Source: Providencia sp. PROV188
GTDB taxonomy: Bacteria > Pseudomonadota > Gammaproteobacteria > Enterobacterales > Enterobacteriaceae
NCBI RefSeq assembly: GCF_027595165.1
Contig: NZ_CP097291.1
Span: forward strand, 2,542,001 to 2,606,000
Direction of reading: 5' to 3'
DNA length: 64,000 bases
Positions 16,959-27,100 of this stretch are shown in pieces; position 1 is the first letter of the stretch; every line of letters begins with the position of its first letter. The notes beneath the pieces are model-generated. The model did not search any database, was not told the origin of the DNA, and was given only the letters and a program-made list of their open reading frames with translations. The translations under genes and the position numbers were made by a program.

Positions 16959-19589
16959 GTGATTTCAATTGGTGTACAGATTCATGGCTATAAAAAAGGC
17001 CATCAACTACTTGCTTCATCTATAAATTTGTCAAAAGAAGATCAATTCGTCATTGACCGACTATCTGATGTTGCAGGTCCTTTACGACCAAAAGAACAAT
17101 TTGAACCATATCTAACAGCATATCCTTTGCCAAGTGGAAAGTATTATGTTTTTGCTAGAACATGGCAAGATTTAAGTGTACCAAGAGCTGGCTGTGTTAG
17201 AACTAAAAGCTTAATAATAGACAGCATCATTTGGTCAAAAAAAATTCCACTGACACCAATGCTAGAGTTTCTAAATCCGATTAATTTTCCTGATGAATGT
17301 AATGAATTAAACTTCGAAATTAACGAACATTTTGAATCTAGTGTACCTCCTATCTCAGGATTTAATTCAAACGAGTTAGTTGAGGCTATTTTTCTCGAAG
17401 AATCAAAACCAATTGTTGTATTTGATGCACCAAATCCAGAACATATTGCTATGCGAATACTAGAAGCAATGTGGCCGAGTATTCGCAAAAAATATACCCT
17501 TTCTACATTTGCCCTTTCTCCTAGAAAAATTAACGGCCGAGAATTTGATCTTATTTTTTCACCTATGAATGTAAAATCACGATTTTCTGATTGGGCCGGT
17601 AGGCGCTTAGATGGGAAAGTACCACAGAGCGAGCGCCACAAATGGACTAAATTAATTGCTCGCAATATATTTGAAGAACCAACTCCATACTTATTAACAG
17701 AGAATGATTTGATTTTATTTAATGAAAATAAAATCAATACGTTAGGTGGACTAAGAGTAGCTCTATTATGGAATGAGTTACTTGAAAAATTACCACAGAA
17801 TCCTACTGTAGCACTTGGGCTTCTTGATATAGCTAACTCAGGAATTGTTACAAAAAATGAAGCAATTTCATTAATAGAACCAAAGCTAGTTAAAGCAATT
17901 AGTACAGTTGAAAATACTATGTCTTATGATGATGCATGGAATTTCACAATCGCCATAGCTAGTAAAATGAAAATATACAACATATCAAAGGGTATTAATG
18001 AAATTAAAGACCTTACATCACGCCTTTCTATGAACGATCCTCGTGGTGCTTTAAAAATATTACTACAGCCGGATTCCAAAGGAATCACTAGCAGTTTAAT
18101 ACAAAGTATTACAAATGGCCTTTCTCGTTGTGATTGGTACTTAGTTAAAGAACCACTCCTCAACATGCCAACAGAAATTATCATACAATTAATTTTTCAA
18201 AATAGTAAACTTACAAAAGAAATTGCAGAAGATGTCAATTTTATACCTATATTAAAAAATATTCTTGAAACAAATAACCAAATAGATGCACAGGCAGTTG
18301 GTATAACATTACTTCCTTACTTAGTGGAAGACTATCAGCTACCAGTAGCCTTACCTATTATTAAATCTTTCGATATTCAAAAAATAATTTCAGAATTACA
18401 TTGGCTAAAAAAAGTTAATAATTTTAAATCAGAAAAAATCAGCACGGCTCTTATACAGCAGTCTAATAGCATTGGTGGTACATACAAGGTTCGTGATACC
18501 TTAGCTTCATTTGAGTCATCTAAAAAAATAAAGCATTTACTTTTGCAGACATTAAATCCTGTAAAAGACGACCTGTTATGGATTTTAGATAGTAGCTACC
18601 TTTCCAATTCAGATTCGTTAGAATTATTAACAAATATTTTAACGAACGCTGATGAAAAACAGTTTAGTTCATTATTTTCAAATATCCAAATTACTGAGAG
18701 AATTATATCAATCCTGACATATAAAGAAAGTGATTTACTATTTAAAATAGCAACTAAAAATGAGCTCCCAGTTGAACTCAAAGTTAAAGTTTTACGCTCT
18801 ATTATCGATAAAATTGAAACAAATCAAATAATAGACATAGCGATTCTGTTAACAGAGGAATGTTTAAAAATCAGATTTGATGAGCATATAAATGAGATTA
18901 AAACTCTTTCATCGTTATTAGGAATGATAGATGGAAAAATAGACTATCCTACACTTGTTAGTAAGAGCCTAGGACAAGCACTTAGTCCTAATATCGCAAG
19001 TCGAAATCTTATTACCTTTGAGAAGGCCCCTATTTCTGTTCGTAATAATATTATTAGTAATATTGATAAAATAGCGAATACTTTAAAAAATAGAGGATCG
19101 CTCGATCTAACGGAGCAAGCAAATAATTCCTATTCAAGGCTTTTACTTGATGCTGAAGAATCCTTCCCACAAGCTGTAAGTAGAGCCTCTGAGATACTCA
19201 TCCCCTCTTTATTTAATTCTCGTAGGTTGCCAGTCTCATCTATTGTTGCTGTACTTTTCCCTATTGCCTACAAAAAATTAGCAACTACAGATGAAACCCC
19301 CTACTCTTTACGTTTTCTTTTCTCTTTTTTTGATTGGGATCGCTGTCTGACTGTACGCAAAGAATTAGTCAGAGCATTTATGCAATCATCAATATGGAAA
19401 GCTGGAGATCTTGCCTTAACAGCATGCCGTTGTGGCGATGAGCTTCAGTTTTTAAAACAAATTATCAAATCATATGATGGTGATGAATACCTTATAAAAA
19501 TGAAAGATGACCTAAATAGGTTAGATAAATCTAATAGAAAACATATGGAAAAATTAATTAATGAGTTACGTAAAACTAAATTCGATTAA
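16959..19589 (+). CDS. GTPase-associated protein 1-like (GAP1) large protein
   Basis: 876 residues. The N-terminus, SIGVQIHGYKKGHQLLASS, carries the GYxxGHQLL signature of the GAP1-N2 domain; VFARTWQDLSVPRAGCVRTKSLII continues it. The middle and C-terminal parts are long helical repeats matching the expected GAP1-M/GAP1-C layout. It starts with GTG, with GGGG about ten bases before. It is the last gene of the operon; no terminator hairpin follows directly. Inferred role: scaffold or sensor that controls the paired GTPases. Base composition becomes more AT-rich through this gene, typical of defence cargo. Confidence 0.75.
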   Translation: MISIGVQIHGYKKGHQLLASSINLSKEDQFVIDRLSDVAGPLRPKEQFEPYLTAYPLPSGKYYVFARTWQDLSVPRAGCVRTKSLIIDSIIWSKKIPLTPMLEFLNPINFPDECNELNFEINEHFESSVPPISGFNSNELVEAIFLEESKPIVVFDAPNPEHIAMRILEAMWPSIRKKYTLSTFALSPRKINGREFDLIFSPMNVKSRFSDWAGRRLDGKVPQSERHKWTKLIARNIFEEPTPYLLTENDLILFNENKINTLGGLRVALLWNELLEKLPQNPTVALGLLDIANSGIVTKNEAISLIEPKLVKAISTVENTMSYDDAWNFTIAIASKMKIYNISKGINEIKDLTSRLSMNDPRGALKILLQPDSKGITSSLIQSITNGLSRCDWYLVKEPLLNMPTEIIIQLIFQNSKLTKEIAEDVNFIPILKNILETNNQIDAQAVGITLLPYLVEDYQLPVALPIIKSFDIQKIISELHWLKKVNNFKSEKISTALIQQSNSIGGTYKVRDTLASFESSKKIKHLLLQTLNPVKDDLLWILDSSYLSNSDSLELLTNILTNADEKQFSSLFSNIQITERIISILTYKESDLLFKIATKNELPVELKVKVLRSIIDKIETNQIIDIAILLTEECLKIRFDEHINEIKTLSSLLGMIDGKIDYPTLVSKSLGQALSPNIASRNLITFEKAPISVRNNIISNIDKIANTLKNRGSLDLTEQANNSYSRLLLDAEESFPQAVSRASEILIPSLFNSRRLPVSSIVAVLFPIAYKKLATTDETPYSLRFLFSFFDWDRCLTVRKELVRAFMQSSIWKAGDLALTACRCGDELQFLKQIIKSYDGDEYLIKMKDDLNRLDKSNRKHMEKLINELRKTKFD

Positions 19590-19988
19590 CTTATCTTTAC
19601 TGTGTGTTAGTTAATCAAAATGTACTGCTCATTTATGAGTTTTTTAACATTGATTCACAGGTATCTTATTTAACTCTGAGCCGATATCATGAATATAAAA
19701 ATTAAATGACAACTCACGATAAGAAAAAGCCTTAAAAAGGTTTATGACAGACAGTAAGAAACACTAAATATTTTGCTCTTTTTAATTCAGAAAAAAACTA
19801 ATTAGTAATGTTTCATACCGAGACTTAGAGGCTGAGTTATGCTCTGACTAACTATAATATTCTGAATTACTATCTAGAACACAAAATTATGCTGGGATTC
19901 AAAAAATTTTTAGGCACCTTATTAGGCACTTTTGAAAAGTTGAATTGAACATTCGCACTATAAAATCATTTAGTTAAGCGACGAATTC
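19590..19988. other. Right edge of the defence island
   Basis: No gene seen between the GAP1-like gene and the first attachment-type repeat. The sequence is AT-rich and contains the phrase TTTTTAGGCACCTTATTAGGCAC at about 19905-19928 in which TTAGGCAC(C/T)TT occurs twice at a 12-base interval. Such short repeats near an attachment site could be arm sites for an integrase. Confidence 0.4.
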
Positions 19989-20123
19989 AGACTCCGCCAG
20001 CCCACCAAATTTTAACTGTCAGTGATGTGACAACAACTTTAAAAACAGTAGGTTAGTAAAGTTGAGCAGACAGTAACATTACCCAGAATGGACTTCGAAA
20101 TGCACGTGAAATGCACGCGCACT
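19989..20123. repeat. Attachment-type direct repeat, copy 1 (ssrA 3'-end-like)
   Basis: It begins AGACTCCGCCAGCCCACCA, which resembles the 3' end of tmRNA (CTCCCGCCAGCTCCACCA), the common target of tyrosine integrases. It then matches copy 2 at 22311-22443 for about 130 bases, ending with GGACTTCGAAATGCACGTG. The match is imperfect. No full ssrA gene precedes it, so this is an att remnant rather than the gene. It lies exactly where the defence operon ends. Confidence 0.62.
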
Positions 20124-20133
20124 AGAAAAATAG

Positions 20134-20160
20134 AAAAGCTCACTTCGGTGGGCTTTTTTA
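20134..20160 (+). terminator. Terminator after attachment repeat 1
   Basis: AAAAGCTCAC and GTGGGCTTTT pair around a TTCG tetraloop, followed by TTTTATTC. A hairpin of the same type stands at the same distance after repeat 2, as if both were copied with the attachment region. Confidence 0.8.
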
Positions 20161-20258
20161 TTCTCTATCGTACTAAGAGATAAATCTAATGAGAAAGGCT
20201 TGTATTGAATTACATTCAACAATGCAATATCGATGAAATAAATTTAATGATTTAAAAA

Positions 20259-20328
20259 CAACAAGTTATCTTGAACAGGTCATTATTTAAACACAACAAG
20301 TTATCTTGAACAGGTGATTATTTAAACA
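20259..20328. repeat. Two tandem 35-base repeats
   Basis: Two copies of a 35-base unit centred on CAACAAGTTATCTTGAACAG, at 20259-20293 and 20294-20328, differing at very few positions. They lie about 140 bases from the attachment-type repeat and may be integrase or Xis arm-binding sites; no protein evidence is available. Confidence 0.7.
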
Positions 20329-20615
20329 CAATTCTTATACATTATCTTATACACTTGATTTCATATATGACAAAACTGTTCCATTTCTAGCTACTCCTTC
20401 TAAAAGAACATTTTGCTTACACTCTCAAGCCTATTCATTTAAGTACTGAATAAAGCAAACTGGTACTTATATATTCAAATTCTTACCATAAAAAATTGTA
20501 ATATTAGTTGTGGTCGTTAATTTCACGATATAATCCTAAAAAATTACTGTCTAAATTTGATATTCTATAAAAGTCATTTAACCTATAATTTAAACTTCAT
20601 AATATTGGAGGTTTT

Positions 20616-20885
20616 ATGAATATCACTCAATTATTTTTATTAGCTTTAAATTGTATCAATGATAATCGGAAACTATCACATACTGAGCAATCCATGGTTT
20701 ATGTATTTTATAGAAAAAGCATTGCTGGATTGATTTCTATAGATGAATTCATGGAAATGTTCATTAATTTATCCGTTTACTGTGATTCGCCAAATCGAAA
20801 TAAAGAACTCACTATCGAGCTTATCGAAAAATATTTATATAAATCAGCACGCAAGCTAATATCTTTAAAAGGTATGCCTATTTAA
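20616..20885 (+). CDS. Small protein of unknown function
   Basis: 89 residues, soluble, helical. It has a good ribosome-binding site (TTGGAGG) seven bases before the ATG. No family recognised. It is the first gene after attachment repeat 1 and is convergent with the MrpJ-like regulator. It may be cargo of the decayed prophage whose tail fragment lies at 21905-22060. Confidence 0.55.
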   Translation: MNITQLFLLALNCINDNRKLSHTEQSMVYVFYRKSIAGLISIDEFMEMFINLSVYCDSPNRNKELTIELIEKYLYKSARKLISLKGMPI

Positions 20886-20945
20886 TAGTAGGCATACCGA
20901 AATAGCCCTTAATAATAAAGGAAGAATAACTAAATTAGTTAATAA

Positions 20946-21191
20946 TCAACCTTGCTGAATCTCACTCATCACCTCGTCAAAAAATTTTTTAACATCAACA
21001 TGTAAAACCTTCAGAGCTGATGCTAATGTATCTATATCAATTTTATTTATTCCTCTTTCATAACGATATAATTGCTGTACACTTTTACATCCTATCAATT
21101 GAGCAAATTCAACAGCAGTATATCCAGCCTCACGTCTCAGAATTTTAATCTTAAATCCAATCAATGTTGATACTAAGCCAACAGAATTCAT
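20946..21191 (-). CDS. XRE/MrpJ-like helix-turn-helix regulator
   Basis: 81 residues from ATG 21191, which has GGAG eight bases before it; the upstream ATG at 21206 has no site. Residues ~10-65 are an XRE helix-turn-helix (FKIKILRREAGYTAVEFAQLIGC, then QQLYRYERGINKID). The style is that of MrpJ-type regulators of Proteus and Providencia, which sit in or near fimbrial operons and control motility and adhesion. No fimbrial gene is adjacent here, so it is an orphan copy on mobile DNA. Confidence 0.75.
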   Translation of the reverse strand: MNSVGLVSTLIGFKIKILRREAGYTAVEFAQLIGCKSVQQLYRYERGINKIDIDTLASALKVLHVDVKKFFDEVMSEIQQG

Positions 21192-21424
21192 GCCTCGAAA
21201 CTCCATTTTTATAATTTGAAATAATTTATTGCTTTCTTAAACCTCTGGATTATTCACTTTCCCAACGTCAAAATCCCTTATAGACCATCAATAAATGATA
21301 ATTGTAATTTGAAAAATTTAAAATCCCCTAATAACTTTATTGACTTTGCTAATGTTTCTTATTATTTATAGGTAATAGACTTATTTCAATAGGCATTACC
21401 ACTAAAAAATGAAGAGGAATATTT

Positions 21425-21724
21425 ATGAATAAGTTTCTAATTTCTGCTTGTATGATTGCATCAAGTGCTCTGTCCTTTAATGCATTAGCCGCAGACAAAA
21501 TAACCTCAACTCCCGAAAATATGACATGTAAAGAGTATGTGGACTTAAACCCTAAAAGCTGGGCTCCAGTTGCCTTATGGGTAACATCACAAGATACTCA
21601 GTTTAAAAGTGGAGACTGGGTGGCATTATCTGAACAGAGCGTTGCGGAAGCTCCTTTAATCCTTGAGTTTTGCAAGAAAAAACCTGAAGGAACTTTAAAA
21701 GATTACCTTGCTAGCAAAAAATAA
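21425..21724 (+). CDS. HdeB/HdeA-family periplasmic acid-stress chaperone
   Basis: 99 residues: a signal peptide (cleavage after ALA, residue 22), then a short mature domain with the family pattern MTCKEYVDLNPKSWAPVALWV ... LILEFCKKKP and two Cys that form the conserved disulfide. E. coli HdeB is a periplasmic chaperone active at acid pH that protects proteins from aggregation. Length and motif both agree. It has AGAGGAAT before the start. It lies between the two attachment repeats, so it is likely prophage or island cargo giving acid tolerance. Confidence 0.82.
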   Translation: MNKFLISACMIASSALSFNALAADKITSTPENMTCKEYVDLNPKSWAPVALWVTSQDTQFKSGDWVALSEQSVAEAPLILEFCKKKPEGTLKDYLASKK

Positions 21725-21904
21725 AATTTTTTAACTGGTAATAGCCGCAGTTTAATCTCTGCGGCTATTTAGATTACTCACAGCAATTCTATTTGCTCCT
21801 CCCCCATCCTTGATACCAATACAGTGACAGTTTTATAAACTTCACGGCTTCAATGAGTTAAATAGAATCACTCAATATTAACTGAGATTGATCTATTTAT
21901 TGCT

Positions 21905-22060
21905 TTAATGCACGCCCGTCTCTTCTTTGAATATTTCAGCTCGCTTTGTATTTTTAGTACTCGATACAACGACTGCATATGCACGCAAAGATACAAATAT
22001 CCCGCCTCTAAATCCTGTAGTTGAAATGGGAATGTCATTGCTCATTAATAAGCCATATGG
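21905..22060 (-). pseudogene. Fragment of a phage tail-tip (gpJ) C-terminus
   Basis: The minus strand reads GLLMSNDIPISTTGFRGGIF then VSLRAYAVVVSSTKNTKRAEIFKEE before a TAA at 21905. This matches the C-terminal end of the intact gpJ at 24162-27884 (VNDIPIPALGRGKSIF, RAHTVTVSS, NTKRAEIYKEG), with a deletion of about ten residues. No start or upstream body remains. It is the last trace of a second, related prophage. Confidence 0.85.
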
Positions 22061-22310
22061 AAATAAATGAAGAAGAATTATGTTTACAAGCGATAATCAT
22101 CGCGGGATGAATTGTAGTCTTGCAACCATTTTTATGGTACGCGATATATCTAATTGTCACCTTCACATCTTTAACTTCAACTCTGAGTGTGACATACAGA
22201 GAAAAATTAGCCTTCGAGTTCTTTCTACCACAATTATCGTAGTTTGAGGCGAGTATTTAATGTCATTGAAGATAACGTCAACACGAGTAGAAAGGAACAC
22301 TCAGGACACA

Positions 22311-22443
22311 GATCCCACCAGCTCTACCAAATTTTAACTGTCGTGATGTAATAACATATTAAAAACAATAAATTAGCAAACTGAGCAGACCGTAACATTA
22401 CCCAGAATGGACTTCGAAATGCACGTGAAATACACGTACACTA
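22311..22443. repeat. Attachment-type direct repeat, copy 2
   Basis: Starts GATCCCACCAGCTCTACCA, again like an ssrA 3' end, and then follows copy 1 (19989-20123) for ~130 bases. The best blocks are CCAAATTTTAACTGTC and GTAACATTACCCAGAATGG. It separates the decayed prophage end from the cargo of the intact prophage, so it is the best candidate for the left attachment site of the latter. Confidence 0.62.
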
Positions 22444-22450
22444 TAAGAAT

Positions 22451-22481
22451 AAACAAGCTCACCCTGGCGGGCTTGTTTATT
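22451..22481 (+). terminator. Terminator after attachment repeat 2
   Basis: AAACAAGCTCACC pairs with GGCGGGCTTGTTT, with a T-rich tail. It is the counterpart of the hairpin at 20134-20160 but with compensating base changes. Confidence 0.78.
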
Positions 22482-22677
22482 TATTCTCAAATTCTGACTT
22501 TACCATCTAGTCCTTAGATAACCTAACTTCATAATAATTACCTCAACCTTATACAATAATCTAAAATAGGCTACACTATAATGGAGTATCTCTGTGTGAA
22601 AATGTTGAAACAAGCTTATAAAATCAATTAGGTATAGTGTTCAAAATTAGTATTTCACCTTATAAAACTGGAAAATT

Positions 22678-23448
22678 ATGGTATACCTTATCAATAATGA
22701 CATTGAATTCATTTATGAAAGAAATGTTCTATATTCTAGGAAATTAAACCTAGAACAATCTTTACTATCTCCATCTTCAAGAATATTAAAATATCTCATT
22801 GAAAATAATGGGTGCGTAATTACTCAAAGCACTCTTTTTCAGATCGGCTGGGAAGATAAATTAGAATATGTAACAAACAATGCTTTCTATCAGAATATTT
22901 CACTACTTAGGAAAGCATTTGAAATCTTGAATCAAAAAAATAAGTTAATTATAAATTTCCCCAAAAAAGGCTATTCATTAGATAAAAATGTTATTATTGA
23001 AATAATCACAGCCCCTTCCGATTCCATTAGTATTATCGAAACAGCTGAAACAATCGAAACTGCTGAGATTGCTGAGACTGCTGAGAAAAATATTAAAGGA
23101 ACAAAGAAAATTAGACTTGATTTTTTAATATTAATAACAATTCTAATTATATCCCCTTTTTATTTTTACAAAAGCGCTGGAAGTAATAATGATTTGTATA
23201 GTTATGATTATTGCGGAAAAAATGAAGGAGTTAACTTTTTTTGTGAAAAAAACAGTATAATTAATGATAATCAATTTAGGAATATTATTGATAAAATAAA
23301 AAAATCAAAGTCAAAATACAATTACATCTACTTTAGAAAAAACATTCACAATGAAGTAGGATACTCATTTTTAAACTGTAAATCTGAGTTTATGATAATT
23401 AATTTAACCCCAAACAATTGTATTTCATATTATGCTATCGAAAAATAA
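22678..23448 (+). CDS. ToxR/MarT-like membrane-anchored transcription regulator
   Basis: 256 residues. Residues ~15-105 form an OmpR-type winged helix (SPSSRILKYLIENNGCVITQ, NAFYQNISLLRKAFE, FPKKGYSL). Then come an acidic Glu-Thr-Ala repeat, a single membrane helix (LDFLILITILIISPFYFY, about 150-167) and a short periplasmic domain. This is the plan of CadC, ToxR and MarT, which bind DNA from the membrane. The next gene overlaps by 17 bases and looks FidL-like, as in the Salmonella marT-fidL pair. Very AT-rich. Targets unknown, perhaps fimbriae or the prophage's host. Confidence 0.78.
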   Translation: MVYLINNDIEFIYERNVLYSRKLNLEQSLLSPSSRILKYLIENNGCVITQSTLFQIGWEDKLEYVTNNAFYQNISLLRKAFEILNQKNKLIINFPKKGYSLDKNVIIEIITAPSDSISIIETAETIETAEIAETAEKNIKGTKKIRLDFLILITILIISPFYFYKSAGSNNDLYSYDYCGKNEGVNFFCEKNSIINDNQFRNIIDKIKKSKSKYNYIYFRKNIHNEVGYSFLNCKSEFMIINLTPNNCISYYAIEK

Positions 23449-23932
23449 TGAAAAATTAACCAGATTGGTTCTTACATATATTCTAATAACCCTAATTTTT
23501 TCTATTCTAATATTTATTTTTTCTCCTGAGAATCACTCTAATGAAAAAATAAGCTGTGACTCTAATATTTATCTTGATGACCAGAGAAATAATATAGTGG
23601 CTCATGGGTATTATGTATTCTCTCTTGATGGAGACAATGGGTGGTTAAAGTTAAAAGGTGAAGTAACTAACGAGAACAAATCATACACAATAAATAGAAA
23701 GTTATATTTTACCAGCAGTAGAAACTGCTGTGTTTTTGTATTAACCGTGAATTCAATAGTAAAATCCAACGATGATAATTCTCCTGATTCTTTATTATCA
23801 AAATTCTTACCTTTGGCATATATAAAGAAAGGAAATAAAATGGACGTTTTTATTTACCCTCAAACTGATGGTGGCTACCTATTCACATCTAGTAATCTTT
23901 ATAGCTTTTATTGTGAAAACTTAAAAAATTAA
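23432..23932 (+). CDS. FidL-like membrane-anchored periplasmic protein
   Basis: 166 residues with an N-terminal membrane helix (LVLTYILITLIFSILIFIF, about 11-30) and a periplasmic beta-rich domain (GWLKLKGEVTNENKSYTINRKLYF). The pattern agrees with FidL-like proteins, which accompany ToxR-type regulators and may act as periplasmic partners, as ToxS does for ToxR. The 17-base overlap with the regulator indicates joint translation. Four Cys may form disulfides. Called from layout and partner; sequence similarity is moderate. Confidence 0.65.
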   Translation: MLSKNNEKLTRLVLTYILITLIFSILIFIFSPENHSNEKISCDSNIYLDDQRNNIVAHGYYVFSLDGDNGWLKLKGEVTNENKSYTINRKLYFTSSRNCCVFVLTVNSIVKSNDDNSPDSLLSKFLPLAYIKKGNKMDVFIYPQTDGGYLFTSSNLYSFYCENLKN

Positions 23933-24161
23933 CCCTTAAATATCATTGTGTTATTTTAACGCCAATAGATATACCCCAAAGATTTTCATGGGGGTATATC
24001 TATGTACCAAGGATTAGGTTTTGTGCCGACAACATAATAAAATCTAATAAATAATATTATGTTATTTTGTTTTATTTACGCAATGTATCTAAGTAGATAT
24101 TTAAAGTGAAATGGTATTTTTGTATGTTTTAATTATCAAAAAATATGTTTAATAATTATCC

Positions 24162-27100
24162 CTACTGACTTATAGGCTTAATTAGTGTTGAGCCTTCTTT
24201 ATATATTTCAGCTCTTTTTGTATTCGAGAAAGTAAATTTTACATATCTATTCGTATTACTTGATACAGTAACCGTATGCGCACGCATATATACAAAGATA
24301 CTTTTCCCACGCCCTAATGCTGGAATAGGGATATCATTCACAGTTAATGTCATCTTCAATCCTTTATTGATATCTTCTTTAGCCTGACTGCTTGAAAGTG
24401 TCTTTATTCCACCTTTACCATCATCAACCCCCACTAAAAATGCATATGTTGAATAATTAACCCCGGGAGATGCTCTAGATGTTTCAAAAGTACAAGACAA
24501 ACCGGCATCAAATACACGCTCAAAGTTATCAGAACTGATTTCAATTGCTTTAACCCAACCTGTTTCAAGTGCTCCTTTCGGAAAGGTTTTGTTCAATGGC
24601 GTTCCTAATATCTTTTTATTTGTTGCAAAATACACATCTCCCAAAACTTTTTTCGCATCCACAGTTCCTCTGAAGTGACCATCAGCCCCATCAATTCGTC
24701 CTCGGAATGTCACCGCATTAAATTCAGCATTACCATTTTTATTAATTTGCCATCCTGATTTACCCGAAACGAAGTTATTCGACTGAATAACATTTCCTAT
24801 CTTAGCGTTACTAATCGATGCATCCGCGATGAATGACTCGCGCATGTAAATCTGCCCATTTTTCATGAACATCAAGGGTTCCATCTTTCCTCGTGTTGGA
24901 TTAAAAAAAGCAAAATTATTTGCATTAAACCCAATGAACGATTCAATTTTCCCCGCCTTCACTTCAGCACTAATAACCATACTCGCGGCACTATATTTTT
25001 TCCCATCCACCATGATTGTGATGTTTGTATTGTGCATCGCGTACCCGACATTTTGTTTAAATTCCGCCTGCATCTTGGAGTTAATCAGCGCACCTTGATT
25101 ATCCAATTTCGCCTGAACTTGCTTCTGTGATTCACTGAAAGACCTGTCTAAATTCGTCACCGCTTTATCAAGCCGAACAACGCCTGCGTTTACCCCATTA
25201 ATTGATGCGGTCACTTGTGCATATTTTTCTGCCCACGATTTTCGTTCATCCGCAAACGCACGCTCTAACGTTTTATGTTGAGATTGTGACTGCTCATAGT
25301 TTACCGTAACCTCTCTCTTAACTTCTTTAATTGCTGCACTATTGACTAATACCGACTCATTTAACCAATCAAATTCTTGAGAGAGCTGTTTCCCAGCGTC
25401 TGTCGACATAAAATGCTCGTTCAAATCCGGCAAGATGGTATTCACATCAAACTCTGACTCTCCTCGTACCCATTGAGTCCACTCGGATTCATTACCCGAT
25501 TTATCAACAAGTCTTGCCCTGAAGTAAAATACGACGCCAGCGGCTAAACCTGCCATCTCATAGTTTCTTGACGGATAAGGGACATCAGATAACAGCATCA
25601 AATCTTCACCATTAGGGGTCTTACTGTACTGAATTTCCGTTTTCAATGTGTCACTGGTATTTTCATCAAACCCCCAATCCAACTTAATGCCAAACACCCT
25701 TGGCGAGGCTTTAAAATTGACAGGATTCGGTGGATTACCCACTTTTCCTGTCAGGCTAGTTTCGGGAGCATTTGTCCAAGCACTAGAAATTTCAGACGCA
25801 TTAACCGCTCGAACTCGCACTTGATATCGACCAGAATAAACGCCCTCAATATCAAACCCCAGTGATGATGTCCTTGGTGCATTGACCCAGTTCCCGTTAT
25901 CACGACGCCATTGCGCTTCATAAGCAATAGCATTTTCAGCCACGTCCCAACTGACACTGAGCGTAGTCAACGCCATGCCTTGGTCAACTCTTGAGTAAGA
26001 CGTAATTTCGACCTTTTTCGGTGCAGGCTGAACGCGAGGCGGAATAACCGTTACGGGACGTTCGTCAATGCGAGCACCTGAATCGATATGGTCATAATGG
26101 TCAGGATTATGGATAGCACCGCTAATGGTGTAAGTGTTATCGCCGTTATCGCTGATATTAATCACTCGATATAGCTGGACCGCTAAGTCATCAGAATCCA
26201 CCACCCACACGGTCTCTTTCTGTGGTATTTGGGAATATTCAACAGAAACTGTAACCACTTTTTTATTTACTGAAGTAACGGTTCTCCCTTCTGATTTTCC
26301 GTCTGGTAAGTTGATGATCAGGCGATCACCCGCTTTAATTGATGTCTCTCTATCAAGAGTAATACTCCTTCCTTTCGCGGAAGAGATACGCCCACCGTTA
26401 TCACGCCCAGCTAAATTTGAATCAGCTACCGCGATAATATGACCCGGTGAGGGAATTGCCCCTTCTAACCCCGTGGCAAATGTGATCATGCGGTCATTTG
26501 CGTTAGTCAGTAATGCCCAGCGACCACGTCGATTCGCTTCACTTCGACGGGTACACCCAATTGCAGAGAGTTCTACTTTACGCACGCCATAACGATGCTG
26601 AAGTTTTAAATCTGCGACCGCCTCGATATCATCTTTGCTGTGGTTATCCGTATCCGTAAATGAAACCAAGGCTTGGGTGTAGCGATTTTGGATACTGCCC
26701 CCCGAGTAAGACGGTTTTCCCCCAACGATATTGGCATTGGTAAATGTACGAAAAATACTGGCTGGCATATCGGCAACCGCATTGACTTTATTGTCCGCCC
26801 AGAAGGTCATTCCTCGAAAAATAGCCGCAATATCCCGTAATACGGTATACGCTGCCTCTTGTGATTGAATATACACATCACATAAAAAACGAGGCTCTTT
26901 TCCCTCTCCTCCTCGTCCATCAGGCACCCATTCATCACAATACTGTGCGATTTTGTACAAATCCCACTTTTCAATCTGATGGGCTTTGATTCTGTCACCA
27001 CTGCCATAACGATTGTTCAGGACTAAATCATAAAACACCCAGGCGGGGTTATTGGTTGCCGCCAGCTTAAACGTTCCATCCCAAACACCCGCGTACGTTC

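Noticed and set aside
17144..17737. Minus-strand frame of 197 codons inside the GAP1-like gene
   Set aside because: It is the antisense of a well-supported gene and has no recognisable sequence.
19960..20010. A complete ssrA (tmRNA) gene
   Set aside because: Only a 3'-end-like piece is present; the tag region and 5' half are absent upstream.
19500..24200. Integrase gene near the attachment repeats
   Set aside because: No tyrosine recombinase motif in this stretch; the integrases must be outside the window.
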